NCBI GenBank assembly: GCA_937967755.1 | Contig: CALBTA010000613.1 | Coordinates: 1 to 7,649 of the forward strand | Direction: 5' to 3' | Source: an uncultured Planctomycetaceae bacterium | GTDB taxonomy: Bacteria; Planctomycetota; Planctomycetia; Pirellulales; Pirellulaceae | Length of the DNA: 7,649 nucleotides | Shown here: in pieces, positions 1-7,597 of the stretch | How positions within the stretch are numbered: the stretch's first letter is position 1 | Layout of the letters: each line of letters starts with the position of its first letter | Program-made: the position numbers and the translations under genes | The notes under the pieces: generated by a model | The model's input: the letters and a program-made list of their open reading frames with translations, nothing else | Databases searched by the model: none | Told to the model about the DNA's origin: nothing

Positions 1-82
1 AAAGATTTTCCAAATTCACGCCAATCCCGCATTTCCGTGGCCGTTTTCTTGAAAACACTTTCGACGCCGGTGAAAAAATCCC

Positions 83-112
83 GTAGCCGCAAGCTGCAAG
101 CTTGCCGGCTAC
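83..112. repeat. Hairpin repeat GTAGCCG...CGGCTAC with inner CAAGC/GCTTG stem
   Basis: GTAGCCG (83-89) pairs with CGGCTAC (106-112), and directly inside it CAAGC (90-94) pairs with GCTTG (100-104). The loop is TGCAA and one C (105) is bulged, giving a 12-bp stem. There is no T-tract on either side, so it is not a typical intrinsic terminator. It resembles a dispersed REP-like palindrome, and it shares a CAAGCTG core with the hairpin at 181-201. Whether it is repeated elsewhere in the genome cannot be seen from this window. Confidence 0.6.
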
Positions 113-180
113 AACGCTCTAATTCTGAAATCATGTGGGGCCGCGGTTCATTGCGGCGCTCACGAAACGACCGCTCCAGT

Positions 181-201
181 TCACAAGCTGGCAGCTTGTG
201 A
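181..201. repeat. Perfect 10-bp hairpin abutting the HTH gene stop codon
   Basis: TCACAAGCTG (181-190) and CAGCTTGTGA (192-201) are exact reverse complements separated by a single G. On the minus strand the hairpin begins at the base right after the TAG stop (204-202) of the small HTH gene. No T-run follows it in that direction. It could stabilise the mRNA 3' end, mark transcript ends without a U-tract, or be a mobile REP-like palindrome. It resembles the hairpin at 83-112 in its core. Confidence 0.6.
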
Positions 202-459
202 CTACGCTTCCCGTAGCCCGCAGGCGAGGCACGGTTTGTAGACGGTTGCCCCACAGCCCTCACAGCGCGATGGCGCTTCAGTGAACACGGGGTCTTCGAC
301 GTCGTAGATGGTGTCTTTCAGTTCGCTCTCTTCACGATCCATCTCTAGCAGTTCGGCCACCGTCTTGCGGTGAACGCCTGTAGCCCTCACGATGGCCCGC
401 TGGGAAACCCCGTCACCCGCTAACCTCCGAATCCACGCAATCTGTTCCGCCCGCAACAT
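202..459 (-). CDS. Small HTH-domain protein with C-terminal Cys4 zinc-ribbon motif
   Basis: This 85-residue protein is probably a cytoplasmic DNA-binding protein. Residues 5-40 read as a helix-turn-helix of the resolvase/Hin type, with a GVSQRAIVRATGVHRKTV core whose second helix would contact DNA. A short acidic linker (41-62) follows. The end has a CxxC-x7-CxxC motif (Cys66, Cys69, Cys77, Cys80), the usual ligand pattern of a zinc ribbon. I chose the ATG at 459 because GGAGAG lies 8 nt upstream. The frame stays open to an ATG at 612, but that extension has no ribosome site and looks non-coding. I have the impression that short HTH proteins with this cysteine tail are common in planctomycetes, but I cannot verify this or assign a target. 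It stands alone, divergent from rpsA. It could be a stand-alone regulator or the relic of a recombinase-like HTH. Confidence 0.7.
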   Translation of the reverse strand: MLRAEQIAWIRRLAGDGVSQRAIVRATGVHRKTVAELLEMDREESELKDTIYDVEDPVFTEAPSRCEGCGATVYKPCLACGLREA

Positions 460-500
460 GTTTCTATCTCTCCGGTGAAACGTTGAAACCAACACCCGTA

Positions 501-529
501 AGTATACACTAGTACATGTATCGAATGTG
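501..529 (-). promoter_or_regulatory. Candidate promoter/operator of the small HTH gene
   Basis: On the minus strand TATACT (506-501) matches a sigma-70 -10 box at five of six positions and would start transcription near 494, giving a leader of about 35 nt. The -35 region (529-524, CACATT) is poor. The box sits in an AT-rich island made of three adjacent 6-bp palindromes: GTATAC 502-507, ACTAGT 508-513 and ACATGT 514-519. A further dyad, CACAA-T-TTGTG, lies at 541-551. Autoregulation by the encoded HTH protein is possible but is only an inference. Confidence 0.35.
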
Positions 530-743
530 GCTTCAGATAGCACAATTTGTGGGCCTAAAACGCCGCCGGCATACAAGATGTTGTGGTCGCTGCGCTGGCG
601 GCCCTCAGGCACCGCATGGCCGGCGGCGGTTGGGGAGAGCGGATTGCGGCGCGAGATGAGCAGGTAGCGACATTGCTGGGCGTAGGGGCGAATCGGCGGT
701 CCGCTCTAATCCTGCTTTTTCCCGGGTTTTTCGCGTCCTGGCG

Positions 744-772
744 TTGCTGTCATGGCGTTGCTTTGGTAAATT
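744..772 (+). promoter_or_regulatory. Weak candidate rpsA promoter
   Basis: TTGCTG and TAAATT are separated by 17 bp and match sigma-70 consensus at 3/6 and 4/6 positions. Use of this site would give a leader of about 200 nt. It is the best pair in the leader but is close to what chance would give, so treat it as a pointer only. Confidence 0.2.
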
Positions 773-979
773 CCGAGGTTCAACGTCGAGGGCTCTTTTG
801 TTGGCAAGTTGCGTAGACTCGCCGGGCGCTTGGCAAAACCCCTAACCCTGGCTGCTCGCCCGCGTCCCGCTTGGGCGCATTCTTCGCGGCGGTTGCTTCC
901 GCCCGAGGCGCTGCTTTCGCATATTTTCGCGTGAAGCCGTTGGCAGTCAGACCAACACCCCTGAAGGCATTTTTCGAAC

Positions 980-2866
<1,887 letters not shown>

Positions 2867-2873
2867 TCGCCAA

Positions 2874-3059
2874 CTCGTTTAGCCGCTTTCGGGAGAAGAT
2901 TGTCGGAAATACGTTTGCGATGGCACAATCGCAGTCCACGACAATCGCCGGACGAACGCGTGTTGCGCAAGCGCAACACGGTTTCACTTTCCTGCGGACG
3001 CGGCGACCACATCGAAGTGGGCGCACTGAATCGCGTCCTGCGGAAAGCGGCTAAACGGG
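2874..3059. repeat. Nested inverted-repeat element filling the convergent intergenic gap
   Basis: The 15-bp arms 2876-2890 and 3043-3057 are exact reverse complements (CGTTTAGCCGCTTTC and its mate), extendable by a G-T and a C-G pair to 2874/3059. Three further dyads sit inside. GATTGTCG (2898-2905) pairs with CGACAATC (2939-2946) and encloses TGCGAT/ATCGCA (2916-2921, 2928-2933). CGTGTTGCGC (2959-2968) pairs with GCGCAACACG (2971-2980). GGACGCG (2996-3002) pairs with CGCGTCC (3032-3038) and encloses CCAC/GTGG (3007-3010, 3017-3020). As RNA this could form a multi-branched fold closed by the outer stem; as DNA it looks like a small element with terminal inverted repeats. It begins 8 nt after the rpsA stop and ends 9 nt before the opposing gene's stop. 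A structured RNA, a bidirectional 3'-end signal and a MITE- or REP-like insertion are all possible. Confidence 0.65.
2959..2990 (+). terminator. Possible intrinsic terminator of rpsA
   Basis: A strong stem, CGTGTTGCGC-AA-GCGCAACACG (2959-2980), is followed on the plus strand by GGTTTCACTTT, a broken T-tract. It lies 92 nt after the rpsA stop, inside the larger nested repeat. The imperfect T-tract makes rho-independent termination plausible but not certain. No comparable T-tract serves the opposing gene. Confidence 0.35.
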
Positions 3060-3068
3060 GCGAACATA

Positions 3069-3560
3069 TCACCCGCCGTAGTAGGGTGCGGCGCTTTTAC
3101 TGGTGTACGTCTTGCTGACCAGCCGCCAACCGTCGTCGGTGTTTAGCAGCACCAGGTAGTCGTCGAACACTTGCCCTTTCCAAGTCACCTTGGCTTTGAC
3201 CATGGCCATCTTGTCGTTGACGACATCAATGCTTTGAATGTCGCCGCGGGTTCCGCGAATTTTGCTCTCCGTCCACAGCTTGAACGAATCGGTGATGGGC
3301 GAGGTGTGTACGACGTCGCGGCCCCAGCGGTTTTTGGCGACGAAGTTGATCTTCCCGGTCTTGGTATCCCACGACTTGTTGAGTTTTTCAATGTCGGCGT
3401 TGACGATGCCGTCGATATGCTGCTCGACGACTTGCCGCACTTTCGCCTCCGCCGGAGAGACCGGCTTCTCGGGCGCCGCTTTCGTCTCCGCGTAAGCGGT
3501 GTAGCCCGCCGCCGTGAACATTAAAGCTGTCAGAGCCAAAGTGGTTGGTGCGCGAAACAT
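3069..3560 (-). CDS. Secreted NTF2-like / putative lumazine-binding family protein
   Basis: The 163-residue product begins with a signal peptide: Arg3, a hydrophobic stretch at about 7-20, and a likely cut after AYA (residue 24). It is expected in the periplasm or outside the cell. Residues 37-155 look like one small cone-shaped NTF2-like domain of the putative lumazine-binding/SnoaL group. There is an N-terminal helix (EAKVRQVVEQHIDGIVNADI), then a WGRD segment, and a final beta sheet with the pattern MVKAKV...DDYLVLLNTDDGWRLVSKTY. Such proteins are often annotated only as hypothetical and may bind a small ligand; no catalytic residues can be named. I chose the ATG at 3560 because GAGGGG sits 7 nt upstream. 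An in-frame ATG at 3575 adds MRGNR and is less well supported. The gene is monocistronic, converges on rpsA, and has an unusual repeat array upstream at 3664-3707. Confidence 0.75.
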   Translation of the reverse strand: MFRAPTTLALTALMFTAAGYTAYAETKAAPEKPVSPAEAKVRQVVEQHIDGIVNADIEKLNKSWDTKTGKINFVAKNRWGRDVVHTSPITDSFKLWTESKIRGTRGDIQSIDVVNDKMAMVKAKVTWKGQVFDDYLVLLNTDDGWRLVSKTYTSKSAAPYYGG

Positions 3561-3637
3561 TCTGTTTCCCCTCATCGATCATTGTTCACCCGAACCGGCG
3601 TGGCCGTGCCACAAACAACCGTGCCCGGACGTTACGG

Positions 3638-3643
3638 ATTCTA
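3638..3643 (-). promoter_or_regulatory. Candidate -10 box of the NTF2-like gene
   Basis: On the minus strand TAGAAT (3643-3638) matches the sigma-70 -10 consensus at five of six positions. Transcription would start near 3631, leaving a leader of about 70 nt. No good -35 box lies 16-18 bp upstream. The GTAAC array begins close to that point, which would fit an activator-dependent promoter. Confidence 0.35.
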
Positions 3644-3663
3644 CGTGAGAAACAGGCCCCGCG

Positions 3664-3707
3664 ACGTAACGCGCCGGTAACACATTGGCGTTACAAGGGT
3701 GTTACGT
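3664..3707. promoter_or_regulatory. Symmetrical GTAAC/GTTAC array upstream of the NTF2-like gene
   Basis: Four half-sites occur as GTAAC-N6-GTAAC-N8-GTTAC-N6-GTTAC at 3666, 3677, 3690 and 3701. The outer and inner pairs share one symmetry centre (3685.5), and neighbouring half-sites are 11 bp apart, one helical turn. Read as longer arms, there are two interlocked 7-bp inverted repeats: GTAACGC (3666-3672) with GCGTTAC (3688-3694), and GTAACAC (3677-3683) with GTGTTAC (3699-3705). A fifth GTTACG lies at 3631. The array is centred about 54 bp upstream of the proposed start of transcription. It looks like an operator for a dimeric or tetrameric regulator, but no regulator can be named. Confidence 0.5.
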
Positions 3708-3721
3708 TGTGAGAAACGTAC

Positions 3722-3740
3722 GACGGGTTACCAACCCGTC
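3722..3740. repeat. Perfect hairpin GACGGGTT-ACC-AACCCGTC
   Basis: GACGGGTT (3722-3729) and AACCCGTC (3733-3740) are exact reverse complements around ACC. The hairpin lies 15 nt beyond the stop codon of the protease gene and has no T-tract on the minus strand. It could protect the 3' end of that message or be another dispersed palindrome of the kind seen at 83-112 and 181-201. Confidence 0.55.
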
Positions 3741-3755
3741 CCACAGGAATGCAAG

Positions 3756-5972
3756 CTATCGCGGGTTTGCGGTCGCGAAGTGCTCTCGCATTTCGCGAAG
3801 CTGGGCGAGGTCGATGCCTTCGGGCTGCTTTTCGAGGAGCCAATCGATGTCGGAGAGCGCTGCCGCGCGGCGTCCGGTTTGAAATCGCATGACCGCCCGC
3901 AGGCCGCGGCTTTGGATGTCGTCCGGCGCCATCGCGACGACCGCCTCGAAATACCGCAACATCGCTTCGCGGTCGTCCTTCCGCTGCGCGACGCCGATCA
4001 GGTTTTGCAGCATCCGGCGAATGATTTGTTGCTTGGTATAGGCTTCCAGGTGAGCCTCTTCCAGCGGCTGGCCGGTCAATTCGCGGACCAGCTTATCGGC
4101 ATCGTCGCGAGAGAGGGCTTTGCCGCCATCGAAGACGTCGATGAGCTGCGCCGGGCCGTCCTCCGGTTCATGCCGAACCACAAAGTGCGCCGGCAGGCCA
4201 ACGCCGACGACGTTCAGGCCGAGCTGCCGGGCCAGTTCCATGTACAGCACGCTGAGGGTGATCGGCAAACCCTCGCGGTCGTCGATCACGCGATCGAGGT
4301 GACTGTTCGCCTGGTGGTAGTAATTTGTCCGGCTGCCGTGGAAGCCGTTTTGTTCGAACAAATGCTTATTGAGCGCGTTCAACCGATCTTCGGCGGAAGC
4401 ATCTTCCACGAGCGAACGTTCGATGTCCGCGGCCGCACGCTGAACATGTTTCACGTAGGCCGGCACGTCGAGTTCGTCGTTATCCAACTTCGAAACCAGC
4501 AGGGCCGCCTTGACGATATCGATCTTTTCTTCCGCTCGATCAAGCTCCTGCGCTAATTGGGAAGTGGTTGTTTGAACATGCACGTCGGTGGCGAATTGCT
4601 CTAGCTCGCGTGCCCGTCGTTTAAGCTGCTCGGCCTGCTGCCGCAATACTGTCGTGCTGGCTTGCGGCTTTTCGAGCAGATCGACGAGCAGCTCGGGCGA
4701 TGACTTTTCCAGATCGGGAAGTTTTTCGATCTGCGCGGAAATGCGATCGACGATGTGTTGCGGCAATTGGGAATTGGGCAGACGTTGGCCCGTGCGGAAA
4801 CCTTTGAACTTCGCCTGTGTCTGTCGAAACTTCGCCAACCCAATTTGGCCGGACGTCAACGAACGGTCGGTCGATTCGATGACGAGTTGGTCGTTCAAAT
4901 AGCACAGCACTTTGTCCTTCTCGACGCGGACCTTCAGGTGGTTCCACTCGCCGGGCCGGTAATGCGGCGTGCTGACTTCGTTGAGGACCTTCCACGAAAA
5001 AACGTTCGGCCCATCGAAGCGGGAAAGGCGAACCTTGCCGGCCGAAGGGTAAAACCCGTAGTGCTTGTCGGCACCGTCGCTGTGAAACACCAGCCCCGCG
5101 GCACCCGATTCATCATCCAGCCGCACGTTGACGCCCACTTCGTAAGGCAACTTCGGCGCATCGGCGTTCACAAGACAGAGCGAGCGGCCGCCAAAGCCTT
5201 CGCCCGCGCCGGATACGTGCAATTGGCCGGCGCTTTGCCGCCACTTGGCACCGAAAAGCACGGTCCAGCGGCGTTCGTCCAGCGAGCCGATGGTCAGCCA
5301 GCGCTTCATGGGAACCGGGTTGGGGCGATCGATCAGCGATTGCAATTCGGCCGCCGTCGCCGCGAAGCCGAGGTTTTCCGTCACCAGCGATTTCATGGTG
5401 ACGATGCCTACGACGTTGCCATCGGCATCGACGACCGGGCCGCCACTGTTGCCCGGTTCCACCGGCAGGGCGAGTTGGATCATCTCGCGCTGTTCGACCT
5501 CACGCGTTCCGGAAACGACGCCGCTGACGACGCTAAATTTCAGCCCCTGCGGATTTCCGAGCGCCACGATCGGCTCGCCCTGCTTGGCCGCCTCGTCGCT
5601 GCGCAGTTTGAGGACCGGCAAGTCGTCCGCCTCGATTTTCAGGACCGCCAGGTCCAGCGTCCGATCGGACGCGTGCACCGACGAAACATCAAACGATTCG
5701 CCATCGGCGAACTGCACGCGGATCGGGCGGGCCTCCCCGATCACGTGCATGTTGGTCGCGATCATCCCGTCGGGCGAAATCACAAAGCCGCTGCCCATCC
5801 CGTGCCGCTTTCCGTCACGCCCTTCAACGGTGATGGCGACGATCGATCCGCGGGCATCTTTTGCGAGCCGCTCGGCATCAATCGCCTCGGCGCTCGCCCG
5901 CGTTGCACCGAAAGCGGATGCCGTAATCACTAGCAGCGCGGGGAACAGCAATGGGCGGGTGGCTTGCATCAT
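3756..5972 (-). CDS. Secreted HtrA-like serine protease fused to LamG-like and SirB1 transglutaminase-like domains
   Basis: The 738-residue product begins with a signal peptide (residues 1-28, likely cut after ASA). Residues 35-215 are a trypsin/HtrA-type protease with a complete triad: His76 in TNMHV, Asp107 in LDLAV and Ser176 in GNSGGP. The PDZ domain usual in HtrA is absent. Instead residues 225-395 look like a LamG/DUF1080-type beta sandwich, including GEWNHLKVRVEKDKVLCYLN (342-360). A charged helical stretch (405-520) with coiled-coil tendency follows. Residues 525-720 resemble the SirB1 family: LDRVIDDREGLPITLSVLYMELA, GVGLPAHFVV (His596) and LIDVFDGG (Asp612), then a TPR-like helical end. 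No cysteine stands at the transglutaminase nucleophile position; Ser574 is nearby. The start at 5972 (ATG ATG) fits GAGG 8 nt upstream and puts the signal peptide first; the frame stays open to 6068. A protein quality or cell-envelope role outside the cytoplasm is inferred. Substrates are unknown. Confidence 0.85.
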   Translation of the reverse strand: MMQATRPLLFPALLVITASAFGATRASAEAIDAERLAKDARGSIVAITVEGRDGKRHGMGSGFVISPDGMIATNMHVIGEARPIRVQFADGESFDVSSVHASDRTLDLAVLKIEADDLPVLKLRSDEAAKQGEPIVALGNPQGLKFSVVSGVVSGTREVEQREMIQLALPVEPGNSGGPVVDADGNVVGIVTMKSLVTENLGFAATAAELQSLIDRPNPVPMKRWLTIGSLDERRWTVLFGAKWRQSAGQLHVSGAGEGFGGRSLCLVNADAPKLPYEVGVNVRLDDESGAAGLVFHSDGADKHYGFYPSAGKVRLSRFDGPNVFSWKVLNEVSTPHYRPGEWNHLKVRVEKDKVLCYLNDQLVIESTDRSLTSGQIGLAKFRQTQAKFKGFRTGQRLPNSQLPQHIVDRISAQIEKLPDLEKSSPELLVDLLEKPQASTTVLRQQAEQLKRRARELEQFATDVHVQTTTSQLAQELDRAEEKIDIVKAALLVSKLDNDELDVPAYVKHVQRAAADIERSLVEDASAEDRLNALNKHLFEQNGFHGSRTNYYHQANSHLDRVIDDREGLPITLSVLYMELARQLGLNVVGVGLPAHFVVRHEPEDGPAQLIDVFDGGKALSRDDADKLVRELTGQPLEEAHLEAYTKQQIIRRMLQNLIGVAQRKDDREAMLRYFEAVVAMAPDDIQSRGLRAVMRFQTGRRAAALSDIDWLLEKQPEGIDLAQLREMREHFATANPR

Positions 5973-6018
5973 AACGGAGGCCTCGGGGGAAATGCCTGAG
6001 TCTAACGCGTGGCTGGTT

Positions 6019-6024
6019 ATTCTA
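6019..6024 (-). promoter_or_regulatory. Candidate -10 box of the protease gene
   Basis: TAGAAT on the minus strand (6024-6019) matches the -10 consensus at five of six positions and would give a leader of about 40 nt. The same hexamer serves as the proposed -10 box of the NTF2-like gene. The -35 region is poor. The gene may also be read through from the upstream xylR relic, which ends 99 bp away. Confidence 0.3.
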
Positions 6025-6055
6025 TTCGACGGGGCCGAGCCGAGTAAAACGCAGT

Positions 6056-6070
6056 CGTTGCACAACAACG
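6056..6070 (-). repeat. Small stem-loop right after the xylR-relic stop codon
   Basis: CGTTG (6056-6060) and CAACG (6066-6070) form a 5-bp stem that starts 1 nt beyond the TGA stop. On the minus strand a short GTTTTA follows 6 nt later. This is too weak and too far from the T-run to call a terminator with confidence. Confidence 0.2.
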
Positions 6071-6071
6071 C

Positions 6072-7171
6072 TCACTCCCCGCGCACGGCCGCACGGTACT
6101 GGCTGGGGGTCATTTCTTCCTCCCGCACGAACACTTCGTGCAACCGAACCGGGTCGCGGAACCCTGTTTCCAGAGCAACCTGTTTGATCTGCATTTCGGT
6201 TTCGGCCAATAGCCGCTTCGCTTTGAGGATCCGCAGCCGGCGAATTTCCTTCGCGATGGAACGATCGCAACTGGCCCGGAACCGTCGTTCCAGCGTGCGC
6301 CGCGAGACGCCCGTTGCGTGTGCGACGGAATCCACAGCGAAGAAATCGGTCGAGTCCCGGGCAATCATTCCAACGGGCGGGATTAAGATGTGCCGCGGTT
6401 TTTTGATTTTCGCTTCATCATCTGCACGAGCATTTGTGCCGCCTGGTAGCCGATTTGTTCATAGCTGACCTCGACCGACGAGAGCGACGGCGGCGGAAGC
6501 TCGCCAATCATCGGTTCGTTCGTGGCACCTATCAGCGCGACATCTTCCGGCACGCGCAAACCGCGGCGGCGGCAAGCGTGAACGACGTAGCGAATCGTGA
6601 CATCGTTAAAGGCCACGAACAGGGCAATGGGCGGTTTCCAGGTGCCGATCCAATCGTCCAACTGTTCTTGAAAATGAACCCACGACTGGTGGGAACGGTA
6701 GTAAAACCGGGAACCCCCGGCGCACTGACAGTGACACCCCTGATTGGCGATCTGCTGGTGGAATGCCGAAACCGCTTCCCGGTGCGCGGCTTCGCGCGGC
6801 ATCGAAAGACACCCGAACTGCCGGAAGCCCCGTTCCAACAAGTGCTTGGCGGCTTCCGTTCCGACTTTGGCGAAATCGGGGAACACTCCTGTTAGCTGGT
6901 CGCGCACTTTGGTTTGGTAGAGCACGTTCACGACCGGAACTTTCGCCCTGGCAGCCAGTTTCGCCAGTGGCTCGCTGGCGCGGGCGATGATCCCATCGTA
7001 TCGTTCGAGTTGAGACTTGGGCTGCCGGAGGGCATCACTGTGAAACTCATCGATTTCGCATTCCCAGTTGCCCGCTTCCGCTGCAAAGCGTTGCGTGCCG
7101 GCGAAGACATCCAAGTGCCGCCGGTACGGCCAGATCAATTCCAGGATGATACCGACGCGCCGGGTCTTCAT
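6072..7171 (-). pseudogene. XylR-family transcriptional regulator, frameshifted, with AraC domain lacking its first helix
   Basis: Two minus-strand frames together make one XylR-type regulator (LacI-like sugar-sensing domain plus AraC-type DNA-binding domain). The first part, 7171-6383, encodes 262 residues with the sensor fold: VGIILEL at the start, PVVNVLYQT, GTEAAKHLLERGF, VFVAFND-like LFVAFNDV, DVALIGATNEP and EQIGYQAAQMLV. It stops at TAA 6385-6383. The second part, in the -1 frame, continues from CCG (6398) as PRHILIPPVGMIARDSTDFFAVD, the conserved linker, then GVSRRTLERRF and GFRDPVRLHEVF...MTPSQYR to TGA 6074-6072. The frames join exactly at an A6 run (6404-6399). Joined, they would give about 366 residues. 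Between FFAVD and SVAHATGVSRR the expected first AraC helix (usually an ALRFIREHA-like segment of about 20-25 residues) is missing. Two lesions favour a decaying gene; frameshifting or an assembly error at the A6 run remain possible. No clear Shine-Dalgarno precedes 7171. Confidence 0.8.
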
Positions 7172-7281
7172 TGCTTTTGCTTTCGTCTAACGGAACGCAG
7201 ATGGTGAATTGCAGCCCTTTACGCCCGTAATGTGAGGATCCGAGGCTGTGTCGCAAACTCGGTCTCATTTTGCGCACAATC

Positions 7282-7310
7282 ATAGTATTGGAAGACTACA
7301 CTTCACTCAA
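7282..7310 (-). promoter_or_regulatory. Candidate promoter of the xylR relic
   Basis: On the minus strand TTGAGT (7310-7305), a 17-bp spacer and TACTAT (7287-7282) each match the sigma-70 consensus at four of six positions. Transcription would begin near 7275 with a leader of about 100 nt. This is a moderate match only. Confidence 0.3.
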
Positions 7311-7347
7311 CCGGTTCTCTTGGTTGCTGGCAGGAAATGATGGTCAA

Positions 7348-7361
7348 ATATCAGGTGATAT
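7348..7361. promoter_or_regulatory. Perfect dyad ATATCA-GG-TGATAT, possible operator
   Basis: Two exact 6-bp arms surround GG. The dyad lies upstream of the candidate xylR promoter and upstream of the next plus-strand gene. Such a place would suit an operator for a local regulator. No link to the XylR protein can be shown from sequence alone. Confidence 0.3.
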
Positions 7362-7591
7362 CCTTTAGATCACTTGGGTGATTGGAACAGGCAATGTCGT
7401 TTCCCAGCTCGCCAGTGTTGCCATGCGGATTTTGCTGGGGCCGCGACGGCCGCTTTCGGAGAACGGCGGTTTCGGAGTGGAAAGCAGTTGATGGGTTTCC
7501 CCTTCCTGCCCCGCACACTCGTCCCTAGGCGATGATGCTATCGGTCGGAGTCGACTCGATTCCGTCCGCGCAAAAACGAAGGTAATTGGCG

Positions 7592-7597
7592 TATAAT
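7592..7597 (+). promoter_or_regulatory. Consensus TATAAT box before the right-edge gene
   Basis: TATAAT is a perfect -10 hexamer on the plus strand, with transcription predicted near 7604 and a leader of about 38 nt before the GTG at 7642. No good -35 box lies at the proper spacing, which would suit activator-dependent control. Confidence 0.4.

Larger units (their letters stand above)
1..201. other. Left-edge non-coding region with hairpin repeats
   Basis: I see no convincing coding region here on either strand. The stretch holds two strong hairpins (listed separately at 83-112 and 181-201) and a short perfect dyad GTTTTC-TT-GAAAAC at 43-56. It lies downstream of the small minus-strand HTH gene, so it probably contains that transcript's end. 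Any gene to the left lies outside the window. Confidence 0.6.
460..979. other. Divergent intergenic region and rpsA leader
   Basis: This 520-bp gap separates the HTH gene from rpsA. Open frames inside it have no ribosome sites and no recognisable protein content. Its left third carries the HTH promoter island. Its right part must carry the rpsA promoter. The best sigma-70-like pair I see on the plus strand is TTGCTG (744-749), 17 bp, TAAATT (767-772), which is weak. A small stem, GTTGG (939-943) with CCAAC (952-956), lies 23 nt before the rpsA start. No known riboswitch or leader class was recognised. Confidence 0.4.

Noticed and set aside
711..730. CCCGGG flanked by T-runs, considered as a terminator
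   Set aside because: The palindrome has no loop and only 3 bp per side, and the T-runs lie on the same strand on both flanks, so no stable hairpin forms.
583..816. Plus-strand open frame of 77 codons in the rpsA leader
   Set aside because: No Shine-Dalgarno, no recognisable domain, and it overlaps the upstream region of a divergent gene; it looks like a chance frame.
4755..5933. Plus-strand open frame (392 codons) opposite the protease gene
   Set aside because: It mirrors the GC-rich codon pattern of the minus-strand gene; the protease reading has a signal peptide and a full catalytic triad, while this reading has no motif.
6072..6368. Separate 98-residue AraC-type gene starting at ATG 6368
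   Set aside because: The conserved XylR linker continues upstream of this ATG in the same frame and no ribosome site precedes it, so it is the tail of the broken regulator rather than an independent gene.
5245..6468. Long plus-strand open frame (407 codons) across the protease start and the xylR relic
   Set aside because: It is antisense to two well-supported genes, crosses their intergenic gap, lacks a ribosome site, and its translation is low-complexity and Ser/Arg-rich with no recognisable domain.
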